NCBI GenBank assembly: GCA_964573895.1
Contig: CAZNLS010000006.1
Location: 1-42,934, forward strand
From: CAZNLS01 sp964573895
GTDB taxonomy: Bacteria; Acidobacteriota; Aminicenantia; UBA2199
DNA length: 42,934 nt
Reading direction: 5' to 3'
A program made the position numbers and the translations under genes. The notes beneath the pieces are model-generated. The model had not been told where the DNA came from. It saw nothing but the letters and a program-made list of their open reading frames with translations, and ran no database searches. This document shows, piece by piece, positions 25,833 through 32,324 of the stretch. How positions within the stretch are numbered: position 1 is the first letter of the stretch; every line of letters starts with the position of its first letter.

Positions 25833-27323
25833 TTAATAAGTTTCTTTTTCTGAAGAGGCCCTTACTGCCCGGTTATGGGCCCAGCTCCTGATCTTCTTTA
25901 TCTGTTCTTCCATTGTTAATGACAGAGGTACTGTGCCTCCGAAGATGGCGAAAAGATCATCTTCATTCATTTCTCTATCCTCATTGAACGCTTCATACAT
26001 TCCGGAAATTATCACCTGCTCTATTTCACTTCCGGACCATCCTTTTGTGATTTGAGCAAGCTGGGGAATGTTGAATTTAGAGGTTTCATTCCCTCTCTTC
26101 TTCAGGTGGATAAAAAATATCTCCTCTCTCTCTTTTCTTGTGGGAAGATCTATAAAGAAGATCTGGTCAAATCTTCCTCTCCTCAATAATTCCGGAGGAA
26201 GAAGATCAATCCTGTTTGCGGTTGCCGCAATAAAAACTTCCGAAGTGTGTTCCTGCATCCATGTAAGAAAATATCCAAGGATTCTTGAACTTGCACTATC
26301 TCCCTGCTTGTCACTGATGCCGCTCTCAATCTCATCTATCCAGAGTATTGCCGGTGCAACCGTATCCATTGTTGTTAATGCTCGTGAAAAAACTTTTTCC
26401 GGAGAGCCTGACATTCCGGAGTAGACAAGATTCATGTCAAGTCTGAACAGGGGGAGATTCCAGAGTGATGCGGTTATCTTGGCTGACAGACTCTTTCCGC
26501 AACCGGAAATCCCCATTGCCAAAAATCCCCGCGGCCGCTCAAGACCGTACTCTTTTGCCTCTTTTGAGAAGGCGTTTTTTCTTTTCTGCAGCCAGTCTTT
26601 TATATTATCAAGCCCACCGAGGTCATCCAGAATAAATCTTTGTGAAAAATACTCCAGTACACCCTCTTTTAAGATCAGTTGCTTTTTTTCATTGTGAATT
26701 TTTTCCAGAAGTTCCACACTGATAACGGAATGGCCGTGAAATGATTTCATGAATGATTTATAAGCCTCGTCATAGGTCATTCCCTGCACTGCTATCACAA
26801 ATTTTCTCTTCTCATCTTCGGTCAACTCAATCTTCCTTCCCGATTTCTGCATAGAATCAAGAAACCTGAGGAATAATTTTTCAAGCTCTTCATATCCGGG
26901 GAGATCAAACCGTAATATATCTATCTCCTTTTTAAGAACATCCGAGAAAAACTCCTCCGGAGAAAGAAGAAAAATAACTTTTTTGGAATTTTTTAATTTT
27001 ATATAAGCTTCTCTCAATTTTCTTTCTATCTCAGGTGATTTATTTATAAGCGGGGACAAATCGTTAAATATAAAAAATCCGGGTTCCCGGGATTCAATTA
27101 TGTAATCGATAGATTTAACTGCATCATTTGTATTTTCTACCGGCTTACCTTTCAGATAGAGGCCGTTATTGATATCCCACTTTCCGATATTATCACTTTT
27201 ATAAACTTGTTCCAGAAGCTTCGAAAGAAAATTTTCAACCCTTTTTTCCTCATATGAGATCAGCTGAATAAGCGGCTGTCCTGAAAGAACTGATTCCTTG
27301 ATCTGATTTATTGATTTTTCCAT
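25833..27323 (-). CDS. Ycf46-like AAA+ ATPase
   Basis: A 496-aa AAA+ protein related to cyanobacterial and plastid Ycf46. The N-terminal half (about 1-230) is a degenerate ATPase-like domain with QPLIQLISYEEKRVENFL and FFIFNDLSPLI. The C-terminal AAA+ module has Walker A GISGCGKSLSAK (about 273-284), Walker B AILWIDEIESG, sensor 1 FIAATANRID and the arginine finger in LLRRGRFDQIFFIDLPTRKERE, all intact, so it should hydrolyse ATP. Ycf46 has been linked to CO2 use in cyanobacteria, but the role elsewhere is unknown. GAGGT precedes the ATG. It lies just upstream of acnB and downstream of the DUF6150 gene. Confidence 0.82.
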   Translation of the reverse strand: MEKSINQIKESVLSGQPLIQLISYEEKRVENFLSKLLEQVYKSDNIGKWDINNGLYLKGKPVENTNDAVKSIDYIIESREPGFFIFNDLSPLINKSPEIERKLREAYIKLKNSKKVIFLLSPEEFFSDVLKKEIDILRFDLPGYEELEKLFLRFLDSMQKSGRKIELTEDEKRKFVIAVQGMTYDEAYKSFMKSFHGHSVISVELLEKIHNEKKQLILKEGVLEYFSQRFILDDLGGLDNIKDWLQKRKNAFSKEAKEYGLERPRGFLAMGISGCGKSLSAKITASLWNLPLFRLDMNLVYSGMSGSPEKVFSRALTTMDTVAPAILWIDEIESGISDKQGDSASSRILGYFLTWMQEHTSEVFIAATANRIDLLPPELLRRGRFDQIFFIDLPTRKEREEIFFIHLKKRGNETSKFNIPQLAQITKGWSGSEIEQVIISGMYEAFNEDREMNEDDLFAIFGGTVPLSLTMEEQIKKIRSWAHNRAVRASSEKETY

Positions 27324-27402
27324 ATTCTACCTCTTTTGAATAAAATACGATGACTCTCTGATGATATTATAATTGGTCCTAATATTCAAGATGATGTTGA
27401 AT

Positions 27403-27786
27403 TCATCTTCCGCCGAAGGATCCTATGAAGCTCTTTTTTTTCAACCATTTGACTTCAGATTTGTATTTTGTAAAGTAAATAGTGATATCCGAATCAGATC
27501 TGTATTTTGATATCCAGACTTTTGTATCTGAATCAGATCTGTATTTCGTATAATACCAGATCAGGTCTTTTCCCGAAGCTTCGGAAGAATATTTTGAGAC
27601 ATAAACTATTAAATCAGCCTCTGACTTGTAATTTGCAATATAAATTTTTATATCCGCTTCGGATTTATATTTGCACTTATATATTTTACCGGCCTCAGTC
27701 TGTAAGTTTAATATACAGAAAAAGGAAATGAACAGAAATACTTTTAAAAACAGGTTTTTTGAAAACTTATCCTTCAGGGATATCAT
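27403..27786 (-). CDS. Secreted DUF6150 repeat protein
   Basis: A 127-aa exported protein: signal peptide (NLFLKVFLFISFFCILNLQTEA, cleavage likely before GKIYKC) and then six to seven short repeats of about 11-14 residues on the theme Y-K-S-E-A-D-x-x-I-Y (CKYKSEADIKIYI, NYKSEADLIVYVSKY, KYRSDSDTKVWISKY, KYRSDSDITIYFTKY). This is the DUF6150 pattern, most likely a small all-beta fold built from repeating hairpins with alternating charge; function is not known. The basic tail ends SFIGSFGGR. The ATG overlaps the stop of the PilZ gene (ATGA), so translation is coupled. Confidence 0.75.
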   Translation of the reverse strand: MISLKDKFSKNLFLKVFLFISFFCILNLQTEAGKIYKCKYKSEADIKIYIANYKSEADLIVYVSKYSSEASGKDLIWYYTKYRSDSDTKVWISKYRSDSDITIYFTKYKSEVKWLKKKSFIGSFGGR

Positions 27787-28073
27787 TCAAACTGCTCGCA
27801 AATCCTGAAGTATTCATCGTTGGGGTTAATAATCGTAAGGCCGAGAATATTTTTATCTCCATAAGAGAGTTTTCTTCTCGCCCACATGATCAATGCTCCG
27901 AATTCCAATTTTTTATTTTCAAATTCCAGGGATATATTTACTCTTCTTTTTTTGGGCATTACGGGAATAGATATATTCAAACCGGTTCTTGACATATCGT
28001 TAATTACGGCACTCTTTTCATCTATTTTTACCAATAATCTTGCCTTGAATCTAAAATTCTCTCTTTTCTCCAT
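27783..28073 (-). CDS. PilZ-domain protein
   Basis: A 96-aa protein that consists of a single PilZ-type beta-barrel. The arrangement KRENFRFKARLLVKI, then INDMSRTGLNISIPVM, then a hydrophobic-strand pattern (VNISLEFENKKLEFGALIMWARRK) and LGLTII is typical. PilZ domains often bind cyclic di-GMP through an RxxxR and a D/NxSxxG motif. Here the second motif is present as DMSRTG. The first is only approximate (an R-E-N-F-R stretch), so c-di-GMP binding is likely but not certain. It is the first gene of the pilZ-DUF6150-AAA-acnB run and has a strong promoter at 28097-28124. Confidence 0.75.
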   Translation of the reverse strand: MEKRENFRFKARLLVKIDEKSAVINDMSRTGLNISIPVMPKKRRVNISLEFENKKLEFGALIMWARRKLSYGDKNILGLTIINPNDEYFRICEQFE

Positions 28074-28096
28074 ATCTTCTCACTTATTTTATTAAT

Positions 28097-28124
28097 ATTA
28101 TATGTAGAAAAAAATTTTTTTCAA
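28097..28124 (-). promoter_or_regulatory. Sigma-70 type promoter of the pilZ gene
   Basis: On the minus strand TTGAAA (28119-28124) and a perfect TATAAT (28097-28102) are 16 bp apart. The spacer contains an A/T tract (seven A then seven T) overlapping the -35 box. The start codon is 23 bp downstream of the -10. Confidence 0.6.
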
Positions 28125-28148
28125 CACAGCGATGTAATCTTTTTAAAA

Positions 28149-28177
28149 TTGACCGGGGAGTGTAATTAATTTAAAAT
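28149..28177 (+). promoter_or_regulatory. Sigma-70 type promoter of the U32 gene
   Basis: TTGACC (28149-28154) and TAAAAT (28172-28177) are 17 bp apart, 22 bp before the start codon at 28200. It is back-to-back with the pilZ promoter. Confidence 0.55.
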
Positions 28178-28199
28178 TGCCTTTTATTAAAGTAAAGAA

Positions 28200-29420
28200 A
28201 TGAATAAAAATAAACCTGAGCTTATCTGCCCCGCAGGAGATCAAAACGCCCTTGTGACGGCAGTTGATTCAGGTGCCGATGCAGTCTATTTTGGGGTAAA
28301 AGGCCTGAACATGAGGGCATCCGCAACAAATTTTGACAGACTTCAGTTGAATAAAATAATGGATTTTCTTAAATCAAAGAATAAAAAAGGATATCTTACT
28401 TTGAACACAATTGTAAAGGAGAATGAGCTATCCAAGGCTGAAGATATCCTTAAAAAGGCCTTCAAAGCCGGAGTTGATGCTGTAATTCTTTGGGATATGT
28501 CGATATTAAAAATGGCAAAGGAACTTGGATTAAAATTTCATATCTCGACCCAGGCCAGTATTTCCAACTTTGAATCTCTCAAAGTCTATGCCGGACTGGG
28601 AGCAGAGAGGGCGGTCCTTGCAAGAGAACTCAGTTTGAATGAGATTAAAAATATTACAAAAAAAATTGAAAAGGAACTACTTCCGATTGAAATCGAAACA
28701 TTTATTCACGGAGCAATGTGTTTAAGTGTTTCAGGAAGATGCTTTTTGTCTTCTTATTCATGGGGAAAATCAGCAAACAGGGGAGAGTGCCGTCAGTCCT
28801 GCAGGCGGGAATATGACATCATTGACTCTTCCGGAGAAGCCGAATACAGAATTGGAAAGGATTATATTCTAAGCCCTAAAGACCTGAATACAATATTTTT
28901 TATTGATGATCTTCTTGAGTCCGGAATCCATGCATTTAAAATAGAGGGCAGAATGAGGTCTGCCGAGTATATAAAAGAAGTTGTTACCGTTTACAGGGAG
29001 GCAATTGAGAGGCACTTTGATCATAGCTTAACATCTTCTGTAAAAGAGAAGCTTAATCTTAGGCTGAAAGGAGTATACAACAGAGGTTTTTCAAATGGTT
29101 TCTATTTTGGGAAACCCGAATCATGGATAAGCAGAAACCCCGGAACCGAAATGGAAAAAGTGTTTATTGGAGAAGTAACGAATTTTTATAAAAAAATAGG
29201 TGTTGCAGAAATATTAGTCAGGTCAAATAAACTAAAAAAAGGTGAGAAACTTTTCATATACGGGAAAAACACTCCGTCATCGTTTGCATTTGCAAATGAG
29301 ATGGAGCAGGATCATAAAATTGTTGATGTTGCAGATAAAGGAGAAAAGGTTGCTCTAAAACTTCCTTTCCGGGTCAGAAAAAAAGATATGGTTTTCGCCT
29401 GGAGGGAAAGGAAAGTTTGA
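28200..29420 (+). CDS. Peptidase U32 family protein, probably tRNA hydroxylation (TrhP/YrrN-like)
   Basis: A 406-aa member of the U32 family. The N-terminus PELICPAGDQNALVTAVDSGADAVYFGVKGLNMRA and the segment FIHGAMCLSVSGRCFLSSYSWGKSANRGECRQSCRREY, with its family cysteines, are diagnostic; ILSPKDLNTI and FKIEGRMRSAEYIKEVVTVYREAI follow. Family members are now known mainly as enzymes of 5-hydroxyuridine formation at tRNA position 34 (TrhP, with prephenate as a cofactor source) or of ubiquinone synthesis rather than as proteases. TrhP is preferred here by length and cysteine pattern. The start at 28200 lacks a clear ribosome binding site. The SDR gene follows after 26 bp. Confidence 0.8.
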   Translation: MNKNKPELICPAGDQNALVTAVDSGADAVYFGVKGLNMRASATNFDRLQLNKIMDFLKSKNKKGYLTLNTIVKENELSKAEDILKKAFKAGVDAVILWDMSILKMAKELGLKFHISTQASISNFESLKVYAGLGAERAVLARELSLNEIKNITKKIEKELLPIEIETFIHGAMCLSVSGRCFLSSYSWGKSANRGECRQSCRREYDIIDSSGEAEYRIGKDYILSPKDLNTIFFIDDLLESGIHAFKIEGRMRSAEYIKEVVTVYREAIERHFDHSLTSSVKEKLNLRLKGVYNRGFSNGFYFGKPESWISRNPGTEMEKVFIGEVTNFYKKIGVAEILVRSNKLKKGEKLFIYGKNTPSSFAFANEMEQDHKIVDVADKGEKVALKLPFRVRKKDMVFAWRERKV

Positions 29421-29446
29421 GCTCTTCGGATTGAAGGAGGTGAAAA

Positions 29447-30238
29447 ATGGATTTAGGGATCAAAGGTAAAGTTGCGGTTGTAGCTGCCGCAAGTGAGGGT
29501 CTGGGAAGAGCAGTTGCCGAAAAGTTATCTTCAGAAGGAGCAAAAATTGTAATATGCTCAAGGAACCGGGAAAAGATAAATTCTGCTGCTGATTCTATTA
29601 TTAAGCTTTATGGCGGAGAAGTTATGCCAATCTGCTCAGATGTAACTTCCGAAAATGATCTTGAGAAACTTCGGAACATGACAATTGAAAAATTCGGTGC
29701 TTGTCATATGCTTTTTGCGAATGCCGGCGGTCCGCCTCCCGGGTTTGTTGAAGAGTTTAGCGGGAACGATTTTCTCAGAGCTGTCGAATTAAATCTTATC
29801 AGTACAATAAATCTTGTTAATCAGTTCCTCCCAATTATGAAGAAGCAGATGTGGGGAAGAATTCTTGCTTCAACTTCTATTACGGTGAAACAGCCTCTCC
29901 CGGGTCTTGCTCTCTCAAATGTGTCAAGAGCAGGGGTTGTATCCTATATCAAAACTCTGTCGGATCAGGTAGGAAAATATAATATAACCGCTAATACAAT
30001 TGCCCCGGGGTATATCATGACGGAAAGAGTCGTTAAGTTGTTAAATAACAGAGCTGAAAGAAGTGGTGATGATTATGAACAGATTAAATCTGAACTGGAA
30101 GATTCTATCCCGGTAAAAAAGATAGGCTCCCCGGAAGAATTTTCTTCACTTGCGGCATTTCTTCTCTCTGAATGCTCATCATATATAACCGGAGATACTA
30201 TCCTGATTGACGGGGGGATGTCCAGAGGAACAATGTAA
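29447..30238 (+). CDS. Atypical short-chain dehydrogenase/reductase
   Basis: A 263-aa NAD(P)-dependent oxidoreductase of the SDR superfamily. It has the cofactor-binding region VAAASEGLGRAVAEKL (about 12-27), ANAGG (about 91-95) and GYIMTERV, and ends with the FabG-like YITGDTILIDGG. The active-site pair YxxxK is not conserved: SITVKQPLPGLALSNVSRAG aligns Ser157 and Arg161 with the Tyr and Lys. This is a recognised subgroup often annotated as 3-oxoacyl-ACP reductase, but its substrate is unknown. The ATG follows GGAGG, 26 bp past the U32 gene. The stop codon abuts the convergent Sm-like gene without a single spare base. Confidence 0.82.
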   Translation: MDLGIKGKVAVVAAASEGLGRAVAEKLSSEGAKIVICSRNREKINSAADSIIKLYGGEVMPICSDVTSENDLEKLRNMTIEKFGACHMLFANAGGPPPGFVEEFSGNDFLRAVELNLISTINLVNQFLPIMKKQMWGRILASTSITVKQPLPGLALSNVSRAGVVSYIKTLSDQVGKYNITANTIAPGYIMTERVVKLLNNRAERSGDDYEQIKSELEDSIPVKKIGSPEEFSSLAAFLLSECSSYITGDTILIDGGMSRGTM

Positions 30239-30511
30239 TTAAAAATTTATAAGCGATTCAAATGGTGAAAAACTGACAATATAATCGGTATTTATATATA
30301 CTTTATCTCTGTTTGGTAATATTCCTGTCTTTTTTATATTCACAAGATATATCTCTTTTGTAGCTGTAGTATCATTATTATCATGTACATCTACTTCGGT
30401 TAAGACAATTGAATCCGTTAGAATTTCTTCCAGTTTTCCTATATATGTCCATGATGATCTTGTATCAATTACAATTTTTTCCCCTATAAATTTTTTCAGT
30501 GAGTTTCTCAT
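30239..30511 (-). CDS. Small protein, possible Sm-like (LSm) fold
   Basis: A 90-aa cytosolic protein with no recognised family name. It has a short N-terminal helix, then strands that resemble Sm/Hfq-like barrels: KKFIGEKIVIDTRSSWTYIGKLEEILTDSIVLTEVDVHD, followed by TKEIYLVNIKKTGI and NTDYIVSFSPFESL. The pattern of modification of a local structure (G-x-L-x-E-I-x-x-D-x-I-x-L) is what suggests an RNA-binding Sm fold; this is inferred only from pattern. It abuts tsaC (TAA next to its ATG), so it is the second gene of that unit. Confidence 0.5.
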   Translation of the reverse strand: MRNSLKKFIGEKIVIDTRSSWTYIGKLEEILTDSIVLTEVDVHDNNDTTATKEIYLVNIKKTGILPNRDKVYINTDYIVSFSPFESLINF

Positions 30512-31129
30512 TTAAAATATTTTTTCCAAATCCCCGGCACCTTCCCTTATGACAACCGGAGGCTCAACCGAAAAATCAACCACGGTAGAGGGATTGTTCA
30601 GGGTTGTTCCTGCATTTAAGATGAGATCAATATCGTGCCTGAAGTTTATCTCAATTTCATTCGGGTCTGAAAAGAAGTCATCAACTCCCTTGGGAATACT
30701 GGTGCTCAACAGTGGTCTTCCAAGCTCTTCCACCAGAATTCTCGGAACTTCACAATCCGGTATCCTGACGCCTATCGTTCTTCTTTTTTCTATTAGAGAT
30801 TTCGGGACACTTTTTGATGCCGGAAGAATGAAAGTATATTTTCCCGGAAGGACTCTTTTCATAATTCTGAAAGCATTATTGGGTATATGTGCCCAGTCGG
30901 CAATCTCTCCGATGTCTGAAAAAATGAAACTCATCAGTTTGTTTTTTGCAACTTTTTTTATCCTCGAAATCTTTTGTATTGCATCCCTGTTCATCACATC
31001 ACATGCAAGACCATATATGGTATCAGTAGGGTAAACGATGATACCGCCCTCTTTTAGTATATTTACAACATGAATAAACTGTTTCCTGTGATTATTTTCC
31101 ATATCCACGTATTGCATTTCCACAGCCAT
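30512..31129 (-). CDS. tsaC: Threonylcarbamoyl-AMP synthase (Sua5/YciO/YrdC family)
   Basis: The YrdC domain makes threonylcarbamoyl-AMP from threonine, bicarbonate and ATP for t6A37 tRNA modification; some members (YciO) have a different role. The 205-aa protein has GGIIVYPTDTIYGLACD, KLMSFIFSDIGEIADWA, LPGKYTFILPASK and IGVRIPDCEVPRILVEELGRPLLSTSIP, with the PGKYT and STSIP landmarks. The FSD/IADWA part resembles the YciO group, so the TsaC name is family-level. The start is uncertain: ATGs at 31129, 31117 and 31102 are in frame, and the promoter's -10 box ends only seven bases before 31129, which favours 31117 or 31102. t6A made here would be the substrate for MtaB. Confidence 0.85.
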   Translation of the reverse strand: MAVEMQYVDMENNHRKQFIHVVNILKEGGIIVYPTDTIYGLACDVMNRDAIQKISRIKKVAKNKLMSFIFSDIGEIADWAHIPNNAFRIMKRVLPGKYTFILPASKSVPKSLIEKRRTIGVRIPDCEVPRILVEELGRPLLSTSIPKGVDDFFSDPNEIEINFRHDIDLILNAGTTLNNPSTVVDFSVEPPVVIREGAGDLEKIF

Positions 31130-31135
31130 GCATTA

Positions 31136-31165
31136 ATTATAATTGTTTTTCCCCCTGATTTTCAA
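31136..31165 (-). promoter_or_regulatory. Sigma-70 type promoter of tsaC
   Basis: On the minus strand TTGAAA (31160-31165) and a perfect TATAAT (31136-31141) are 18 bp apart. Transcription would begin at about 31129, the first in-frame ATG, so either the message is leaderless or translation begins at 31117 or 31102. Confidence 0.5.
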
Positions 31166-31213
31166 TCCTTTTGACTATTATGGCTGAAGAAATGACTAAT
31201 AATTACAAGTAGA

Positions 31214-31396
31214 TCAATCCCTGCTTTTTAATTGAGTAATTCCTCTGCATAAGAGAACACCTGCTGCAAATCCGCAAACGAGGACTCCTATAAAATCAAC
31301 TATTCTCGGTACATTTTTTAAATATACGGCAATGGAGACTGCAAGAAATACAATTGATAAGGCAATGTTTTGAATAACAGACCTGTTTTTTTTCAT
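31214..31396 (-). CDS. Small two-helix membrane protein
   Basis: A 60-aa protein with two hydrophobic segments (QNIALSIVFLAVSIAVYL and IVDFIGVLVCGFAAGVLLC) and short charged ends (MKKNRS, KSRD). AAGGAG lies at good spacing before the ATG and a good promoter is 20 bp upstream, which supports a real gene despite its size. No family is recognised. It is transcribed separately from tsaC, which has its own promoter. Confidence 0.6.
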   Translation of the reverse strand: MKKNRSVIQNIALSIVFLAVSIAVYLKNVPRIVDFIGVLVCGFAAGVLLCRGITQLKSRD

Positions 31397-31416
31397 CTTT
31401 TCTCCTTTGTAACTTC

Positions 31417-31445
31417 AGTATAGGCCAATTTATTGCCTCTTTCAA
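31417..31445 (-). promoter_or_regulatory. Sigma-70 type promoter of the small membrane protein gene
   Basis: On the minus strand TTGAAA (31440-31445) and TATACT (31417-31422) are 17 bp apart, 20 bp before the start codon. Confidence 0.55.
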
Positions 31446-31518
31446 ATACCGAAACTGTTTTAAGTCAGTTATTCATCCGAATGTTGTTTTGAAGTTTAGG
31501 GCCGGGCCCTGATTTAAT

Positions 31519-32220
31519 TCAGGTTTTTATGTTTATTTTTTTCCCTGTTACTTTACTGCCGTCTTCAATAATAAGAATTACATCGAAATCTTTGTCCTCG
31601 TTTATGATGTCACCGTCAATGACCGAATTACCACTTACCCTGATTTTTACCTTCGGATGCCTTGATGATTTAAAGAGTCCCAGAAAATTTCTATTACTCT
31701 CCTTAATCAGAATATTACCCTTAACAACACTCTTGTTGGTGATTGTGATACTTCCGTTGACAGTTGTAATTCCGTCACCAAGTCTTGTTTTGGATATTTT
31801 TATGGATCCGTTCACTGTCCTGATTCCATCGGCAATTTTACTGCCATCTTTTATTCTTATGGAACCGTTTACAGATTTTATCAAACCGTTTATTGTTGAA
31901 TTTTCTCCCAGCTTTATTCCGCCGTTTACACTTTTAACATCTCTTGCAACGCAATTACCATATAGACGAATCCCGCCGTTAACATTTTTTACAACACCCT
32001 TAACTGATGTTCCTTTGCCAATATAAATTGATCCGTTAACATTTGTCACGCTGCCGTCGACAGAACAATTGTCACCGAGAGTTAGAGAACCGTTCACTGA
32101 ACTCAGGGAATCAATTTTTTTGCCGTCGGGAATAGTAACAGATTTATTGACAGACGAAAACATTAAAAATACAGCCAGTAATAAGAATGAAAGTGTGATA
32201 ATAAGTTTTTTAAAATTCAT
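31519..32220 (-). CDS. Secreted bactofilin-like VNG-repeat beta-helix protein
   Basis: A 233-aa protein with a signal peptide (KKLIITLSFLLLAVFLMFSS) and then a ladder of about ten repeats of 15-18 residues built on S-V-N-G-S-I-x-I (SSVNGSLTLGDN, TNVNGSIYIGKG, KSVNGGIKLGEN, KSVNGSIRIKDG, TTVNGSITITNK). This is the repeat used by bactofilins (polymer-forming cytoskeletal proteins) and related DUF4097-like proteins to form a right-handed beta-helix, but classical bactofilins have no signal peptide, so this one probably acts outside the inner membrane. TTTAGGAG precedes the ATG. At its 3' end the stop codon sits in a short inverted repeat (CCTGA/TCAGG). Confidence 0.65.
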   Translation of the reverse strand: MNFKKLIITLSFLLLAVFLMFSSVNKSVTIPDGKKIDSLSSVNGSLTLGDNCSVDGSVTNVNGSIYIGKGTSVKGVVKNVNGGIRLYGNCVARDVKSVNGGIKLGENSTINGLIKSVNGSIRIKDGSKIADGIRTVNGSIKISKTRLGDGITTVNGSITITNKSVVKGNILIKESNRNFLGLFKSSRHPKVKIRVSGNSVIDGDIINEDKDFDVILIIEDGSKVTGKKINIKT

Positions 32221-32324
32221 TTATTTCTCCTAAAAATCTTTATTTAAATATTACAACGATGAATAGTGAAAAATGTTCCGTATTTTATGACAGTTTCTAT
32301 TAGAGAATTGTTGAAGATAAAATT

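Noticed and set aside
27403..27786. CRISPR or tandem DNA repeat
   Set aside because: The repetition is at protein level inside the DUF6150 gene; DNA copies differ and there are no unique spacers.
30549..31034. 161-codon plus-strand open frame opposite tsaC
   Set aside because: Antisense to conserved YrdC motifs, without a start signal.
31497..31545. Plus-strand intrinsic terminator (CCTGA/TCAGG followed by T runs)
   Set aside because: No plus-strand gene lies upstream; on the minus strand it is the stop-codon region of the VNG-repeat gene and is not followed by T.
31529..32026. 165-codon plus-strand open frame opposite the VNG-repeat gene
   Set aside because: The repeats in the real gene keep the antisense frame open; the product is only a Pro/Leu-rich echo of the repeats.
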